Of a DNA stretch of 64,000 bases, positions 24,365 through 36,413 are shown in pieces (within the stretch, counting starts at the first letter, position 1; the number at the start of each line of letters is the position of its first letter). A program made the position numbers and the translations under genes. The notes under the pieces are model-generated. The model saw nothing but the letters and a program-made list of their open reading frames with translations, was not told the DNA's origin and searched no databases. The stretch covers positions 1-64,000 of the forward strand of contig JAIUCV010001092.1 in assembly GCA_026724425.1 (NCBI GenBank). The letters are read 5' to 3'. The stretch is from Erythrophleum ivorense (Eukaryota; Streptophyta; Magnoliopsida; Fabales; Fabaceae).

Positions 24365-25471
24365 AAATTTATCCTCAAAATTAGACATGCCTTACTCTAA
24401 AAAGCACTGGATAATCCTTCATCATTGCACCTTTGGTTTCTCAAATAGTTTCACCAGAATTTAGTCCTTTCCCTACTACTTCCTAAAGAGGATGTTCTTA
24501 TTATGCTACTACCTCACTTGGTATCCACAACTCTCTTTCTTCTAGTCAAATAAGGTCAAATGACACATAGACATGCATATCCTGTATTCTTTCATTGTCC
24601 ACAACTAGAGAGATCCTGGTCAAGTTACACTTGATCGTCTTATAGTAAGTCTTAGGCACCTAGCTCAAATAAACCTCGATTTCTTTCCCTTCTTAGTTTT
24701 TGTTTATTTTGTTTTTTTGTTTTTTTGCTTTGTCTTTCCCCCTTTTTATTGAAGTACCAACAATCGACCATTGAATTTCATGATCCTTCGTAACTCTCAA
24801 TTTATTTAAGGAATAACTTTTAAATGCTAGTCTAACTTTCTTGAATGGATGTCATCAAGAGTCACAGGAGAAGTTCACTCAATTAACCTCGTATTATTGA
24901 TCCATCTAACATCAACATAGGTGGGTTATCTTATTCCATAAGGAGGCTTTTACTAGTCCTTCATTTAGGTAACCTCACTCTTTTTTGTTCAGACCTTCTT
25001 AATTACAAGAAGCCCTTCCTCTAATGGGGTCATCTAGTCTAAGCATCCCAACCTTAAGTTCAACTACCTTATAGGAATGTTACACACATTATATCCTTAT
25101 TTATTGTTCTCCATTACAAGGTCCATTATTTCCATTGGACAAATAAAATCTCCTCTCATTTCCAATCAGTACCCAAGATTCTTCCTTCACATTCATCGAA
25201 ATTCCCAAAGGTTAAAACTAATATGAAATCTAATCTCATGGCTAGTCCATTTAAAACCTTCAGACATTTCAAGATCACATTCTCAATATACATAGATGTA
25301 AACTTTATCTTCCAAGCTTAGGATATGTTCCTCAATAAAGCTCCTCCTCAAAGGCTCTAATATATTCCCTAGAGTGTCAAGGTAACCTTTTAAGACTTAA
25401 TAATGAGTCTTCTTAAATCTTATAAGCCATAGTTCAAGTGGATGTCCCACTAGACCATATAGCTTCAACAT
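24347..25471 (-). pseudogene. pol: Decayed 3' end of a Ty3/Gypsy polyprotein (internal region next to LTR-1 copy D)
   Basis: On the minus strand the last stretch before the LTR (about 24500 down to 24347) can be read as a degraded Gypsy C-terminus: a block like 'GETI*ET' (expected '(E)ATWE', with Trp turned into stop), then 'MMKDYPVLF' (expected YP.LF), then a purine tract abutting the LTR. A further segment around 24540-24640 reads 'RISLVVDNERIQDMHV' in another frame. No long frame remains. The right part, 24700-25471, gives no readable domain. Placement in Gypsy rests on the tail motif plus its position next to the LTR. The region is split by the LTR-3 insertion at 25472. Confidence 0.6.
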
Positions 25472-27792
25472 TGATAAACATACTTTTTATATATTTTAGT
25501 CTCCTTAATGTGGGCATTTTAATAATGAATTATAGCTTTAGGAGTTTAATTAGATAATATTTGATTTTATTGGTCATTTCTGCACTCTAGGAATTTGCTT
25601 GCAAAATTATTAGATTTTAATGCATAAATTTCTTTTAAAATAAGTTTGTAAATTTTCCTCTTCAATATTTTCCATTATTTGTGCAAATTTTTAATAGAAA
25701 ATTAAAAAAAAAAGAGATAAGAAGAAGTGGAGTTAAAGTGGATATATGAAGGGAATGGCACGAATTGAAGACACATGCATTAGATTCATATTACACACTC
25801 CAAGGCTCTCTTAAATCCACGTTGGCTCACAACTTCTGCATGCAAGGAATTAAAACACGGACAACTCTCATCACATACACAATAACTCACATGAACAACA
25901 GAAGAGAGGTGACATGAGCTTAAGAATTTAAGAAGCATGGGTTTTACCCACTCCGTAAGCCATGCACAAACATAAAAAGCAACTGATGCAAGAGAGAAGA
26001 GGGAGTTTCATGTCCAAGAAGGAAAAGAAGATGCGCGTTCACGTGGCAGAAATACACCCCCTCACACTCACATGAAGCCATGGGTTTATTCGAAAAGATG
26101 AAGCACGAGCTTTCCATGTACACGGGTTGCACGTCTAGTTTTTACTCACACACAATAGCTGTAGGTGCCTCTTCCACGTAGAAACATGTATTCAGGCATA
26201 AGGTCCAGATTACACGAGTGGTTAGCTCTCTTCCTTATGTGGGTGCATCTCTCATTACACGAATCACTCACACACATTTAAAAAAGCTTGCATTCATCTA
26301 CTCCATGGGTTTAGAGGGCAAGACAGCACACACAAGTCACACTCCATATTCATTGCACCCCATCTTCTAGCACACACTCCACACATAATGCAGCACCATT
26401 TAATGAATGGAAGCATGGAGATTGACACGTACATGGGCCGGGAGAAGAAGGGCAAAAGGTTCATGGATGAGCATGGAAAAACATGTAAAGAAGGGTGTCT
26501 TAAGATAGAAGAGGTTTAAGGAGAATAGGAAGACATGTGAATAGGAGAGGAGGAGTTTTGTGATTAGATATTCAAAGGAGGAAGCTCACGTAGGAATGAG
26601 TGAAATGGGGAGCACAAATAGACATGAGGAGGATTATATAGCTACATAGTAATGTGCATGAAATGGATATATGAAGAGAAAAGGCTCGTGTAGGCTATAG
26701 AATGTGATTAGAATGACTGAAGAAACACATGGGAAGCACAGGTAGCAAGCAATAAATGAAGCCACAAAGCATGTGAGGGAGAAAAAAAATGAGAGCAAGT
26801 GAGGGAGATAGAAGAGAGCACGTGAGAGGTTTGGAAAGAAGGAGAAGCACGACAACGTCTCTATGGAGCCATGGGTTTTCATCTCCTTTTTTCCTCCATC
26901 ACCTTCTAATCCAATGAGAGCTTAATTGAATCTTGTGGCTAGCTAGGATGAGGAACATGATTGAAGCTTGAATCCATAGAGATTATCAAAGAGATTTGGT
27001 TAAGATTTCTATTTCATTTTTTCTCTCTTTCTACATCAATTCTTGTTTTTATATTTGCTTGGTTGAGCTTGTAATTGATTAAGATTGATGTTGTTTGTAA
27101 TTAGTGACTGGTTAGACATTAATTAGGAGAGCATTTGATGATTAATGGATTGATTTAAGTGCTAAATTTTTCATTTTCTTCTAATTCTCCATGTATGCAA
27201 TCAAGGTGTTTGATGAAATACATGTTAGAGAATTGTGTGCTTAATGTTTGAATTGCGGTTTCCTTTGAGTTTAATTGGTTAATTGAACATCTTAGGGTGG
27301 AAATGAGGAGGTTAATTAATTGATTAATCACTCAATTTAAGTGTTCAAAGATCTTAATCACAAGAATTAGTAATTTAATGTGGAGTTGAGGTCTCAATTC
27401 AACATCAAATTGCTAATCTCTTAAACCTTATGTAGTAACTCAAGATAACTTGCCATGAATACAAATAGGAATTGTTAAACTAGAACCCATAATAATTGAA
27501 TTAGGATAAGAATAGTGCATACCAAGGGATGAATCCAAAGCTAGTCACGCGTCCATTAGTTCCTTCTTAATTCATGCAATTTGGTTAGTAGTTAGGAAAT
27601 TTAATTCTATCTAATTTTAGCTAGTTAGATTTAATTAAAACCACTTTTAATTAGGTAGCTCTTAGATTCTCTTACACTTAGAAAACTCAATTGAATATTG
27701 AAATCCATTTCCAAGGAAACGATCTAGGTTGCACTCTATACTGCAAATCTTTTCCAACCTAGTTTATTTGAGTTTGCTCGACACAACCGTCA
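25472..27792 (+). mobile_element. LTR-3 solo LTR, copy 1
   Basis: A 2321-bp unit starting TGATAAAC and ending CAACCGTCA, with a perfect 5-bp duplication AACAT (25467-25471 and 27793-27797). No primer-binding site or genes inside. It matches in reverse the unit at 47993-50305 from end to end. The middle (about 26280-26880) is purine-rich with many 'cacgtg' and 'acatg' motifs. Plus strand is the reference orientation only; the true transcriptional sense is unknown. It lies inside the decayed Gypsy internal region. Confidence 0.85.
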
Positions 27793-28089
27793 AACATTCC
27801 ACACCAAACAACTTGCCTAAAGTACTAAGGGTTTTCAATTCATGATTATAGTTCGTCATAGATAATCAAATCGTCGTTCTTAGGTGTAACCAATCTAGGA
27901 AGATCCTTAATAGCCTTCCTTTTATATTATTATTGTTATTATTATATTTTTTTTTCTTTTCCCTGCACTTGCAAAAACATCACCGAATCATATACATGTG
28001 ATTCCAAAGGTTATCATGATCAATAGATCCAAGTGTTTCATCTTGATTCTTGATTACTACAAGCATAAGTAGTTAGCTTAATGGCATCT
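27793..28089. other. Remainder of the interrupted Gypsy internal region
   Basis: Sequence between two LTR-3 copies. It should be the continuation of the region broken at 25472, since the AACAT duplication joins it there. No domain is readable, only short open frames. A T-rich run lies near 27940-27960. Confidence 0.35.
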
Positions 28090-29561
28090 TGATAACTCAA
28101 ACATTCTCTATATTTTTACTCATTAATTATGGACTTTTGTTAATGAATTGATGATGTTTTGAGCTTTAGTGAATATTATTTGGATTAGGAAATAAAATAT
28201 TATCTTTTGGAATTTTAGTGAATAACTTGGACATTTTAATGATATTCTATTGCCTAGATGATAATTGTATTCCATGGGCCATTGATTTTGTTTATTTTGA
28301 CTTAGGGCTTTTCATGTAAAAGGAAGTAGATTCATTTTTTTCACATGTTGCATAGGCTTACTTAAGTTCTCTTAACCAACCACCAGGCCAAGCATGTGAA
28401 GAAGCAACTCCTTACATCCATGTCTAATGAAGCTCTCATCCATTCCACCAAAAAGAAGACTTCCACGTAGCAAATGAGTCACACAAAGGCTACATGTTTA
28501 GAAGGTTTCATGTGGCAAGGTGGGAGAAGCTACAAAAGAAGAAGCAAGCTCCAGCTCCCTTGCTCTCATATGGAAGACACACCATCATACACAGGCATGG
28601 CTCCACTTTAAGCTATCACTAGAACACACACATGCAGTAGCTAGCCACGGGTTCTAGCAAGAATGAACATGTGAAATGAGAAAGGAACTAGCTAAGGAGC
28701 AACGTGGAATGGTGTAAAGAGAAGAAGCATGAAGAAAGTTGCAAGAGAAGCAACCACAGGTTCCTTCCCTCACTTGAAGCAAACAAAGAAGGTAAAGCAA
28801 GGAGCTAAGGTGGAGAAGATGAGAAAAGAATGTGGAAAAAGCAAGGGACAGCTCATACCATTCATTTTTCACGAGACCAAATCAACATGCATGAGAAGTG
28901 ACGTGGAAATGGATCAAGAAGCCATAGCCTACACAACACATGAACAATAAATAAAGGAAGCTCCAAAATAGAACGTGAGAAGTAGAAAAAAATATTAAAT
29001 GAACATATGAGAAGGCAGCTTACGTGGTTGGAATAGAGGATAAGCAACACGAAAAGGGAGTTATATGAAGCACACCAACTTGTAGAGAAGGAACAAAGAG
29101 AAGCTGCATGAAGAGCTTAAGTTGAATGAAGCAAGAAGCTATAGTTTTGGTTGGGAGATGAAGCAAGTTGCAACACAAAGCTACAAGTTAACATGGGAGA
29201 AAAAGAAACACGTAGAAGGTGCATTGTGAAGCTATGGGCTAGGGAGAACTCCAACACAAACACACACAGGACATGATCTATGTGAGAAACTTAAGCAAAT
29301 ATATCTTACGTGGCAGAACAAAGCATGAGGCAATTTCCAGCCTTTGGGAAGAAGTAAACTTGAGCTTAGGTGCATGAAGCAAGAAGAAGAAGGCTTGGGT
29401 TTTACGTGAAGAGAAAAAGCTTGAGAGGAGAAGTATGAGCTAGAGAATGTGGAATGAGCTGAACAGAGAAGTCACGTGAACATGTGAATGAAATGTACAC
29501 AGGCAGCAGTGAATGAAAGGAAGAGTATGAAGTAAGAATCATGTCATTCATGCATGTAGAA

Positions 29562-32500
29562 TGTAACATTTGATCCTCTAAAAATAAGCGAAAATGTGAA
29601 AAACGTAATGTACGATTTCTCCATAAATAAATGAAACTTACCAGATACAAAAGAAAGTCCCCTAAAATGATGTAATTAAGGTCTCAAAAAATTTGAAAAA
29701 TATTCTAGACTCCTAGAAATGAGAATCCTAGCCTTAGACAGAAGGAAAAATAGAGCTAAAATGAAGAAATAAATATTGACGGAAATCTTACGAAACGTAA
29801 TGGCATTTTCGTAATTTTGAGCAAATTTGGAATTCACACAGGAGGGCTTTTTAAATGAAAGTTTTGAGTTTTCCAAGGCTCTCAGAGGCCCCGAAAACCA
29901 TGGAAGCCCTAGGATAGTTAAATCCTCTTCGATGGACGTTTTCCAACATCAGTGTACCCAAACTTTGACGGATTCGTTCAGAAAGGTTTTAGCTCCGATT
30001 TGAGTGATTCCAAAGAAATTTTACTAAATTGGGAATCTAAATTTTATAATGGAAAAGACGGTTCTCAAATAAGAGATAAAACGAATGAGAAACGAAAATG
30101 CCAAGAACGAAGGACAAAATGAGAATTTTTGAAAAAGCCATTCTCCTCCACCTATATATATGAGGCGCCCCACTCTCCCATTCATTTAGCTTCATATGTT
30201 TCTTCCCTAAACCAGAGAAAGAAGCCCTAGGATGAGGCACACAAGAGGAAGAAGAAGGGGAGGAGAAATTCAAGTAAAAAGGTATGAAATTTTAGTAGTT
30301 TTTCATGCTTTCTTCCATCCAAACCTCCTCTCCTCTATTCTCCTTTGTTTCCTTTGATTAAAATGAAGTTTACAAATCTATTTTAAGGGAGAAACTTAGG
30401 GAAAAATTCAGATTTGAAGAGAGAAGCCTAGAGAAAGCAAGATTCAAGTGAGAAAAAGCACGAAAATAAGGTAATTTCTTCTTCCATGGTTGATATTCTT
30501 TCTTCCCCTTCTCCACCATTTCGCCCCACTTGAGAAGACCTAAGAGGATCTGATTTTTAGGCAAAACTAAGGGTGATTCTAAGGAAAAAAGGTGTGGAGA
30601 TTAAGAGTATGCAAAGAAAATTAATAAATAACCATGGAAATACAATATGCAAAGTCTAGGGTTTCATATGTTCCTTACAAAATTTGATTTGATACCTTGA
30701 TTCCTATGTCTAAACAAGAGTTTAATTGAGCTCCTAAGATTCCTAGAAGTATCCCCATGTGCTTCTTCTGTCAAGAAAACAAAGCAAAGTCCATGAAGCC
30801 TTAATTCCTCTATAGCCTCGGCCTAAAAGGGTTTGAGTAGTTAGGGAAAGTTTTAAATTTTTCTAAACTCATTTTTGAGTCATATATGATGAATAAATAT
30901 GAGAGGAAGCTTTGGAAAAAAATTAGAAAGCATAGAAAGTGAGATGGTGCCTTATGTTCCATAATATAACTTAAAGAAGCAACATGTAGTTAGGTTCTTG
31001 ATTTTGATTGTGTGATGACTCCAAGAGGCTTAAAAGGAATCAAGAATCATATTTAAAAGAAAAGAATGGAGCCTAGAATTTATTTGAGGGGTGTTGTTTC
31101 ATTATGTGCAATTATGGAACTATAATGAGCTTTATAGATCAACCTAGTATCTAAGCAAGTTGTGTGGCTTTATAATTAATTTCATGAATCTAATTGTCTT
31201 CCATAAATTATATTTAAGCCAAGAGAAATCATTCCCACACTTTTTTGTGTGTGTGGCCAAAAGAGGAAGCTTGGATTCAAGAGAAAAAAGTGTGTAATTG
31301 TATCCAAGGTAGTTCACTCCTCCTTCTCTCATGTATGATTGTTTGCTTTACTTGTTCTTGAATGTGTGTATGTGTATTTTTAAGCCATAAAAAGTGTTCT
31401 AACATGACTTTGATTCCATGGTGCCATGATGTTACAATATGCTTTCATATGATGTTTATAATGTGTGCTTGGGTTTGCTTAAGTGTGGTAAGGCCAAGAA
31501 CCCTTAGTCATGGTGAGGATGAGCCAAGAACCCTTAAGATTAGTTGAGACAAAGTAAAGAGTCTCTCAAAAGTGAGATGGACTCCCAAGAGCATGGTTGA
31601 GTCCAAAAATCTCTTAAAGAATGGGTGAGGCAAGTCCAACATCCATAAGAAATTGTTGAGGCCAATCCACTTGCTTAGCAAGCCTTTGTATGCTATGTAT
31701 GACTTTCTTAAGTGATAAAAATATCTCTTGAATGTTTGCACATGTCAACATGACCATCATGCATTTATGAGACTTATTTTGCATTCATTATGTATGATTG
31801 AATAGAAGATGAGCTATTGGGATTCTTTGAATCTCATCCCCTCTTCTCCAATGTTCTAACATGCTAGGTGGACCAAGTGGACAAGATAATGGAAGCTAAC
31901 CACCTTGAAGATGAGAAGATGACATGAAAGTGCTTGAATTTTGTTACTTTAAGACCATGTAAAAGGCAATTGATGTAATTAATGGATGTATATACATTAC
32001 GATGTTATGAACATATGTAATTATGATAATATGTCATGTATAAATAGGAGAATGTGTTATGTGACCATTAGATTGTGATTTGAACATGTTTTGGCAAATG
32101 AGCTCCTTGGATGACATTATGGAATTGTGCATAAGTGTGAGTGAAATTGTCAAAATGAGATGCCTGAAGTTTGGGACCATTTGGGCAGCTCACATAAGTC
32201 CTAATTATGCTTTTAGACTTGCCCAAGAGGTACCAAACCCCAAGAAAAATCATTTGGACATTTTGGTATCCCATATGGAGCCTAAATTGATCAATTTAGA
32301 ACTCTATGTCACTTTTTATCCAAATGAGCTCTTCTTGATCTGAGATTTGACATGCAATTAGAACTTTTTGAGAGCTTTTTGAGAAGTTAAAGAATAAAAT
32401 TTTTGGATGTCTACATAATATTTGATAAATTTTTAAAGTTGGCAAATTTTCTGGTTTTGGTCATGTCATTATTCATACTGGTTTCAAAAATGAAATATGT

Positions 32501-33300
32501 CACACATGGCTCAAATGATGTCCAGTTGCGACGAAATTTTATACAGAGGAACTAGACATTTACAGTGAATTGTGCCAACTGGAAAAACCTCATTTGGATA
32601 TCTAGAGAGGGAGATATGAATTTTCAAAGAATCTGTCTAGTATTAGGAACTCCAGCCGACCTCAATTACTTTTTGATTGAGTTTCAAGGTCTGGATGTGC
32701 CTGAACCGATCTGGAGTCATTTTTTCCCTCTAGCCAACATCCACAGCTTTCCATATTAGTATCATTTACATGGATTGGATTTTTATGGAATTAATTGGAC
32801 ATTTTGGAAATTTGCTATAGAATTTTGTGATAGCACCAGTGAACAACCTGACCTCTGGACCTTTTCGAATGTCAAACATCCTCTGTGTTAGATTTTGTGG
32901 TCTGGACATATTTTTAGCATGAAGTAGACATGTGTAGCTTTCTAAAATGGCCACTAATGCATGATTTTGATTTTTCTAGAATTAGTTATGATTTTTCAAA
33001 ATTTGTGACAAAAATGTAAAAAATCCGGCCGAAAATATATGTATGTGTTTCATGCTTCCCTTTGAGTTCCACAAGATGTAGGCCACTTTTAATGATGCAA
33101 ATGAGTTGTATTTATATAATTAAATATGAAAATGTGATACATGAGTCCATATGGCCCACAGGACTCCAAAGAAAAATCTTTATACGCGACGTAACGTTAA
33201 GAAATGCATTATTTAATGTTATTTTTCCTTACCTCTTTGTGAATTGTTTGATATGAGGTATAAAAATAGTATAAATGAGATAGAAATATATGGTGTTACA
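29562..33300 (+). mobile_element. LTR-2 solo LTR, complete copy
   Basis: A 3739-bp unit starting TGTAACATTTG and ending TGGTGTTACA, with a perfect duplication TAGAA (29557-29561 and 33301-33305). No internal genes. A TATA box (TATATATGAGG, about 30154-30164) lies about 600 bp in, followed by a purine-rich leader and possible splice donors (about 30280 and 30470), which suggests plus-strand sense. It includes the LTR-2 minisatellite at about 31490-31670. It is the best reference copy of this family in the window and sits inside an LTR-3 copy. Confidence 0.88.
30154..30164 (+). promoter_or_regulatory. Probable TATA box of LTR-2
   Basis: TATATATGAGG followed by GCGCCCC and a pyrimidine-rich start region. 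The minus-strand LTR-2 copy at 46671-52482 has a TATAAGAGG-like element at the matching position (about 51905-51915 on the minus strand). Function is inferred from position and sequence only. Confidence 0.45.
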
Positions 33301-33504
33301 TAGAACCATTTACTCGTACAACAGCTAAAGAAGCGACATCCACAGGTTAAGGAATGAAGCATGTAGCCATGAGTTTATTGGAACAGAGGTTCAAAAGCAT
33401 GAAGATGTTGGAATGAGTAGGAAAATCAAGAGAGATATGCATGGAAGGAAAAGAGGAAGCTCCATAACGTGAGAAGCAATGTGATTATTAAAGAGAGAGC
33501 ATTG

Positions 33505-33667
33505 AGAGTAAGTTCATATAGTCCATGGGACACCGAATGAAAAATTTATCCGCTACACAACGCAAAAATGCTCATTATTTTTATTGCTCTTTCCTTGGGA
33601 ACTTGTGCAATTCTTGGAAATGAGCTTAGACAAGGGATGAGATGAGCTATATAGTTATGGTGTTACA
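33505..33667 (+). repeat. LTR-2 terminal fragment
   Basis: About 160 bp matching the last part of LTR-2 ('catatagtccatgggacacc...' to TGGTGTTACA). Both flanks change abruptly, to LTR-3 on the left and to the middle of LTR-1 on the right, so it marks a rearranged junction. Confidence 0.6.
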
Positions 33668-35089
33668 CACGGCTCCAACTCCCCATTGAGTACATTCATG
33701 ACTTAGTACATTCTATTGAATTTGGTCACAACTCAGTATACGATTATAGCACAACGCATAAATGGCAGCTTAACCATAGCTCCACCAAGGACACGATCAC
33801 AGTCGAACACAATCAAGTAACCAACCAATTATTTATCATAGAAATCATATGTGCAATAAATATAAGATCAAAATGAACATATACATAGAATTAGAAATCC
33901 CCTAGCTACCTCAATGAAGCCAATTACTCTTCCTCTAGCTACTCACATGTTCCAAAAGGCCCACCAAACTTAAGACTAGCATAGTTATCATCATCTAGCC
34001 ATCATTAGCAAAAGAACCACATATCCATTGCTCAATTCCATCAAGAATCTATTAGAAAACACTTGCCCATGTTTCTATGAGTCGATTGCACCAATTTATG
34101 ATCAAAACACTAAGAACCAAGAATGGGTCACTCCCAACATCTCTATTTTCGTACATGCAACAGTCATGCACCAAAAATTTATATAAATGATGAAAATTCA
34201 GCACATATACATCATTAAATGATAGGAGGCACTTACCTAATTCTTTAATGACTTCCAAAATTTAGATTTTAGTCAGCTAGCCCAAAAACTATAGCAACTC
34301 ACTTTAATTTCCTTGTATTTTCGCACAACAATAGAACACATCCAAAAAATTAGTCATTAGGGCCAATTCTTAGCATAATAACACATCAAAATAGGGGAAG
34401 TACTTACCTAATGATCTTTCTAACATCAACCTCCGAAAATTATGCAAGAAACAACCAAACACCCACTTTGAGATTTTGAAATGAAATGAAAATTCACTAA
34501 ACACAAAACTAATCGAACCAAAATGTAGAGGAAAATGAGAGGATTAACTTCTATATGACCCACCTTAGTTAAATCTCCCTTTAAGAGTGCAAATCAATGG
34601 CAAATTGGTTGTGAAACCTTTGCCTCCCTAACATATCGAATTTTTCCTCTTAAGTCTCTTATGTTTCTACAAAATAGAGAAAAAGGCTATAGAAATTTTA
34701 GGGCTTTAGAGAAAATGGACTGACCTAAGGGCCCATGGTCCAATTAAGTCCATTTCCCAAGTGTTAGGCCACGATTAAATAAGTTAGGTTTGGTTAACTC
34801 AAGTTAGGACTCAATAAAAATGGTTCTTGGCATAAATGAATTAATCATAGTGCCCAAACATAAAATGTTAGTCTTCTCTTTATCAATAATTCTTTTTCAT
34901 CAAGCCCAAATCCATCATTAAATTTATTTTTCAGTCTAGAGTGGCTAAAAATTACTATTTGTCTTAAAATGCCCAAAATGATAGTTACATATAATTTATT
35001 CCTAAATTTCCATAATAATTTTCTATCCTCCCTAATTAATTACTTAATTTTTCATTATTTTTTTCGTTAATTAATTTTTGGATATTACA
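33668..35089 (-). repeat. LTR-1 fragment, minus strand, truncated
   Basis: Matches the core-to-start half of LTR-1 in antisense (compare 22920-24346): 'ctccaccaaggacacgat', the 'taccttaatgaagcc' block, and an end GGATATTACA at 35089 corresponding to GGGTGTTACA. The other half is missing. No duplication was found. Confidence 0.6.
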
Positions 35090-36413
35090 AAAAGTACCCA
35101 AATGTAGGTAAGGTTAAGCCAAAAATCCTTAAGTGTGAGTGAGGCTAAGCCAAAAGTCTCTAAATATGGGTGAGGATAAACTAAACAACCCTATATGTTG
35201 GATGAGGCTAGGCTAAAAGTTCCTATAGCATGAGTTTGCTCTTACTTGAGCCATGAGATCTTTAGAGCATGAATTATGGTTTAGCTATGATTGCATGGCA
35301 TGCATGCTTGCTTCTATGTGCTTAAATGAACCATATGCATGTTTAAATATTGGATTAGCTACTAGGATTCTTTAAATCTCACTTTCCTTTATTTCCATTA
35401 ACCATGACCAAGTGAAACTCAATGAAGAAAGAATGATGAGCTAATGACTTAGAGAAGCCTTTTATAACAATGGAACTAGCCCAAGAAAAGTTATTGTACA
35501 TAAGAATATGTGATCATATATTTTGTTGTGATGTAATGTAAACACATTTAAGAGTGTTAGACCATGACTATATAACCATTGGAGATATGTATGACATGTT
35601 ATAATGTAATTTTCCATATGAGGTTTCATGAAGTATATGTGTATCCACGCATATGAGATAATGATTTTTAGTAGTAAGGCAATTTTTATATCATGGATGA
35701 GTCCTACATGATGCATTTATGGTTTAAAGTTTGCTCAAAATAAGAAATGGCATTTCAAAGGTCATTTGGTATCATTTGGAACCAAAAGTTGGACCATTTG
35801 AATCATAAAATGTCACTTTACCTTTGATAGCCCAAATGAACTAGTTTGGAACTAAAATTTGACAGACAATTAGGGGACATATAGAATTTTCCAACAAGCT
35901 AAAGCTTATATTTTTTGGAGCTCTACAAAATATTTGGTGAATTTTTTACTCGGGTCCAAAAAATTTAAATTATGAGGTTACTGTTCATTTTGCACTGGTC
36001 TTGGATTTCATGCCTATTTAGGGATCAAATGGATTTATTTTAATTAAAAATTTTTATAACAGAAAGTTTACATCACAAAATTTTCAAAGACACCTAATTT
36101 ACATTAATTAGAGTTGTGTAGCTCAATATATGAATTTTCAAAATTGAAACTATATAGTGTGTTTAATGGACAATTTGAACCAATGAGGCTTTCAATGAGT
36201 TAAATCTTCATATGCATGTTATATTAGTTGCAATAAACTAATTAGGCATGAATTTGGGAAATGGAATGGTAAAAATACATGTATGAGTATCATGGAATCA
36301 TTTGGCACTTTTAGTAACCATAGATCCCACTACTAAAGATTTGGTTACCCTAATTTTTGCCATGAATAGACTTTTATGTATATGGTGAATGAGAAAAATA
36401 TTATGGTGTAACA
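35090..36413 (+). repeat. LTR-2 fragment, left-truncated
   Basis: Begins in the LTR-2 minisatellite (about 35095-35230) and runs to an end TATGGTGTAACA at 36413, matching the last third of the copy at 29562-33300. The reverse complement of 36020-36250 is clearly similar to 44930-45200 on the other side of the gene. No gene. Confidence 0.65.

Larger units (their letters stand above)
28090..33504 (+). repeat. LTR-3 copy 2, truncated and interrupted by LTR-2
   Basis: Starts TGATAACTC at 28090, resembling the start of LTR-3 copy 1, and runs through a purine-rich section to 29556. It is broken by the LTR-2 solo LTR (29562-33300) and resumes at 33306. It stops near 33504, where LTR-2-like sequence begins, so the last third of LTR-3 is missing. 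No duplication can be shown for this copy. The open frames at 28654-29050 are on both strands of this low-complexity section and are not convincing genes. Confidence 0.6.
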
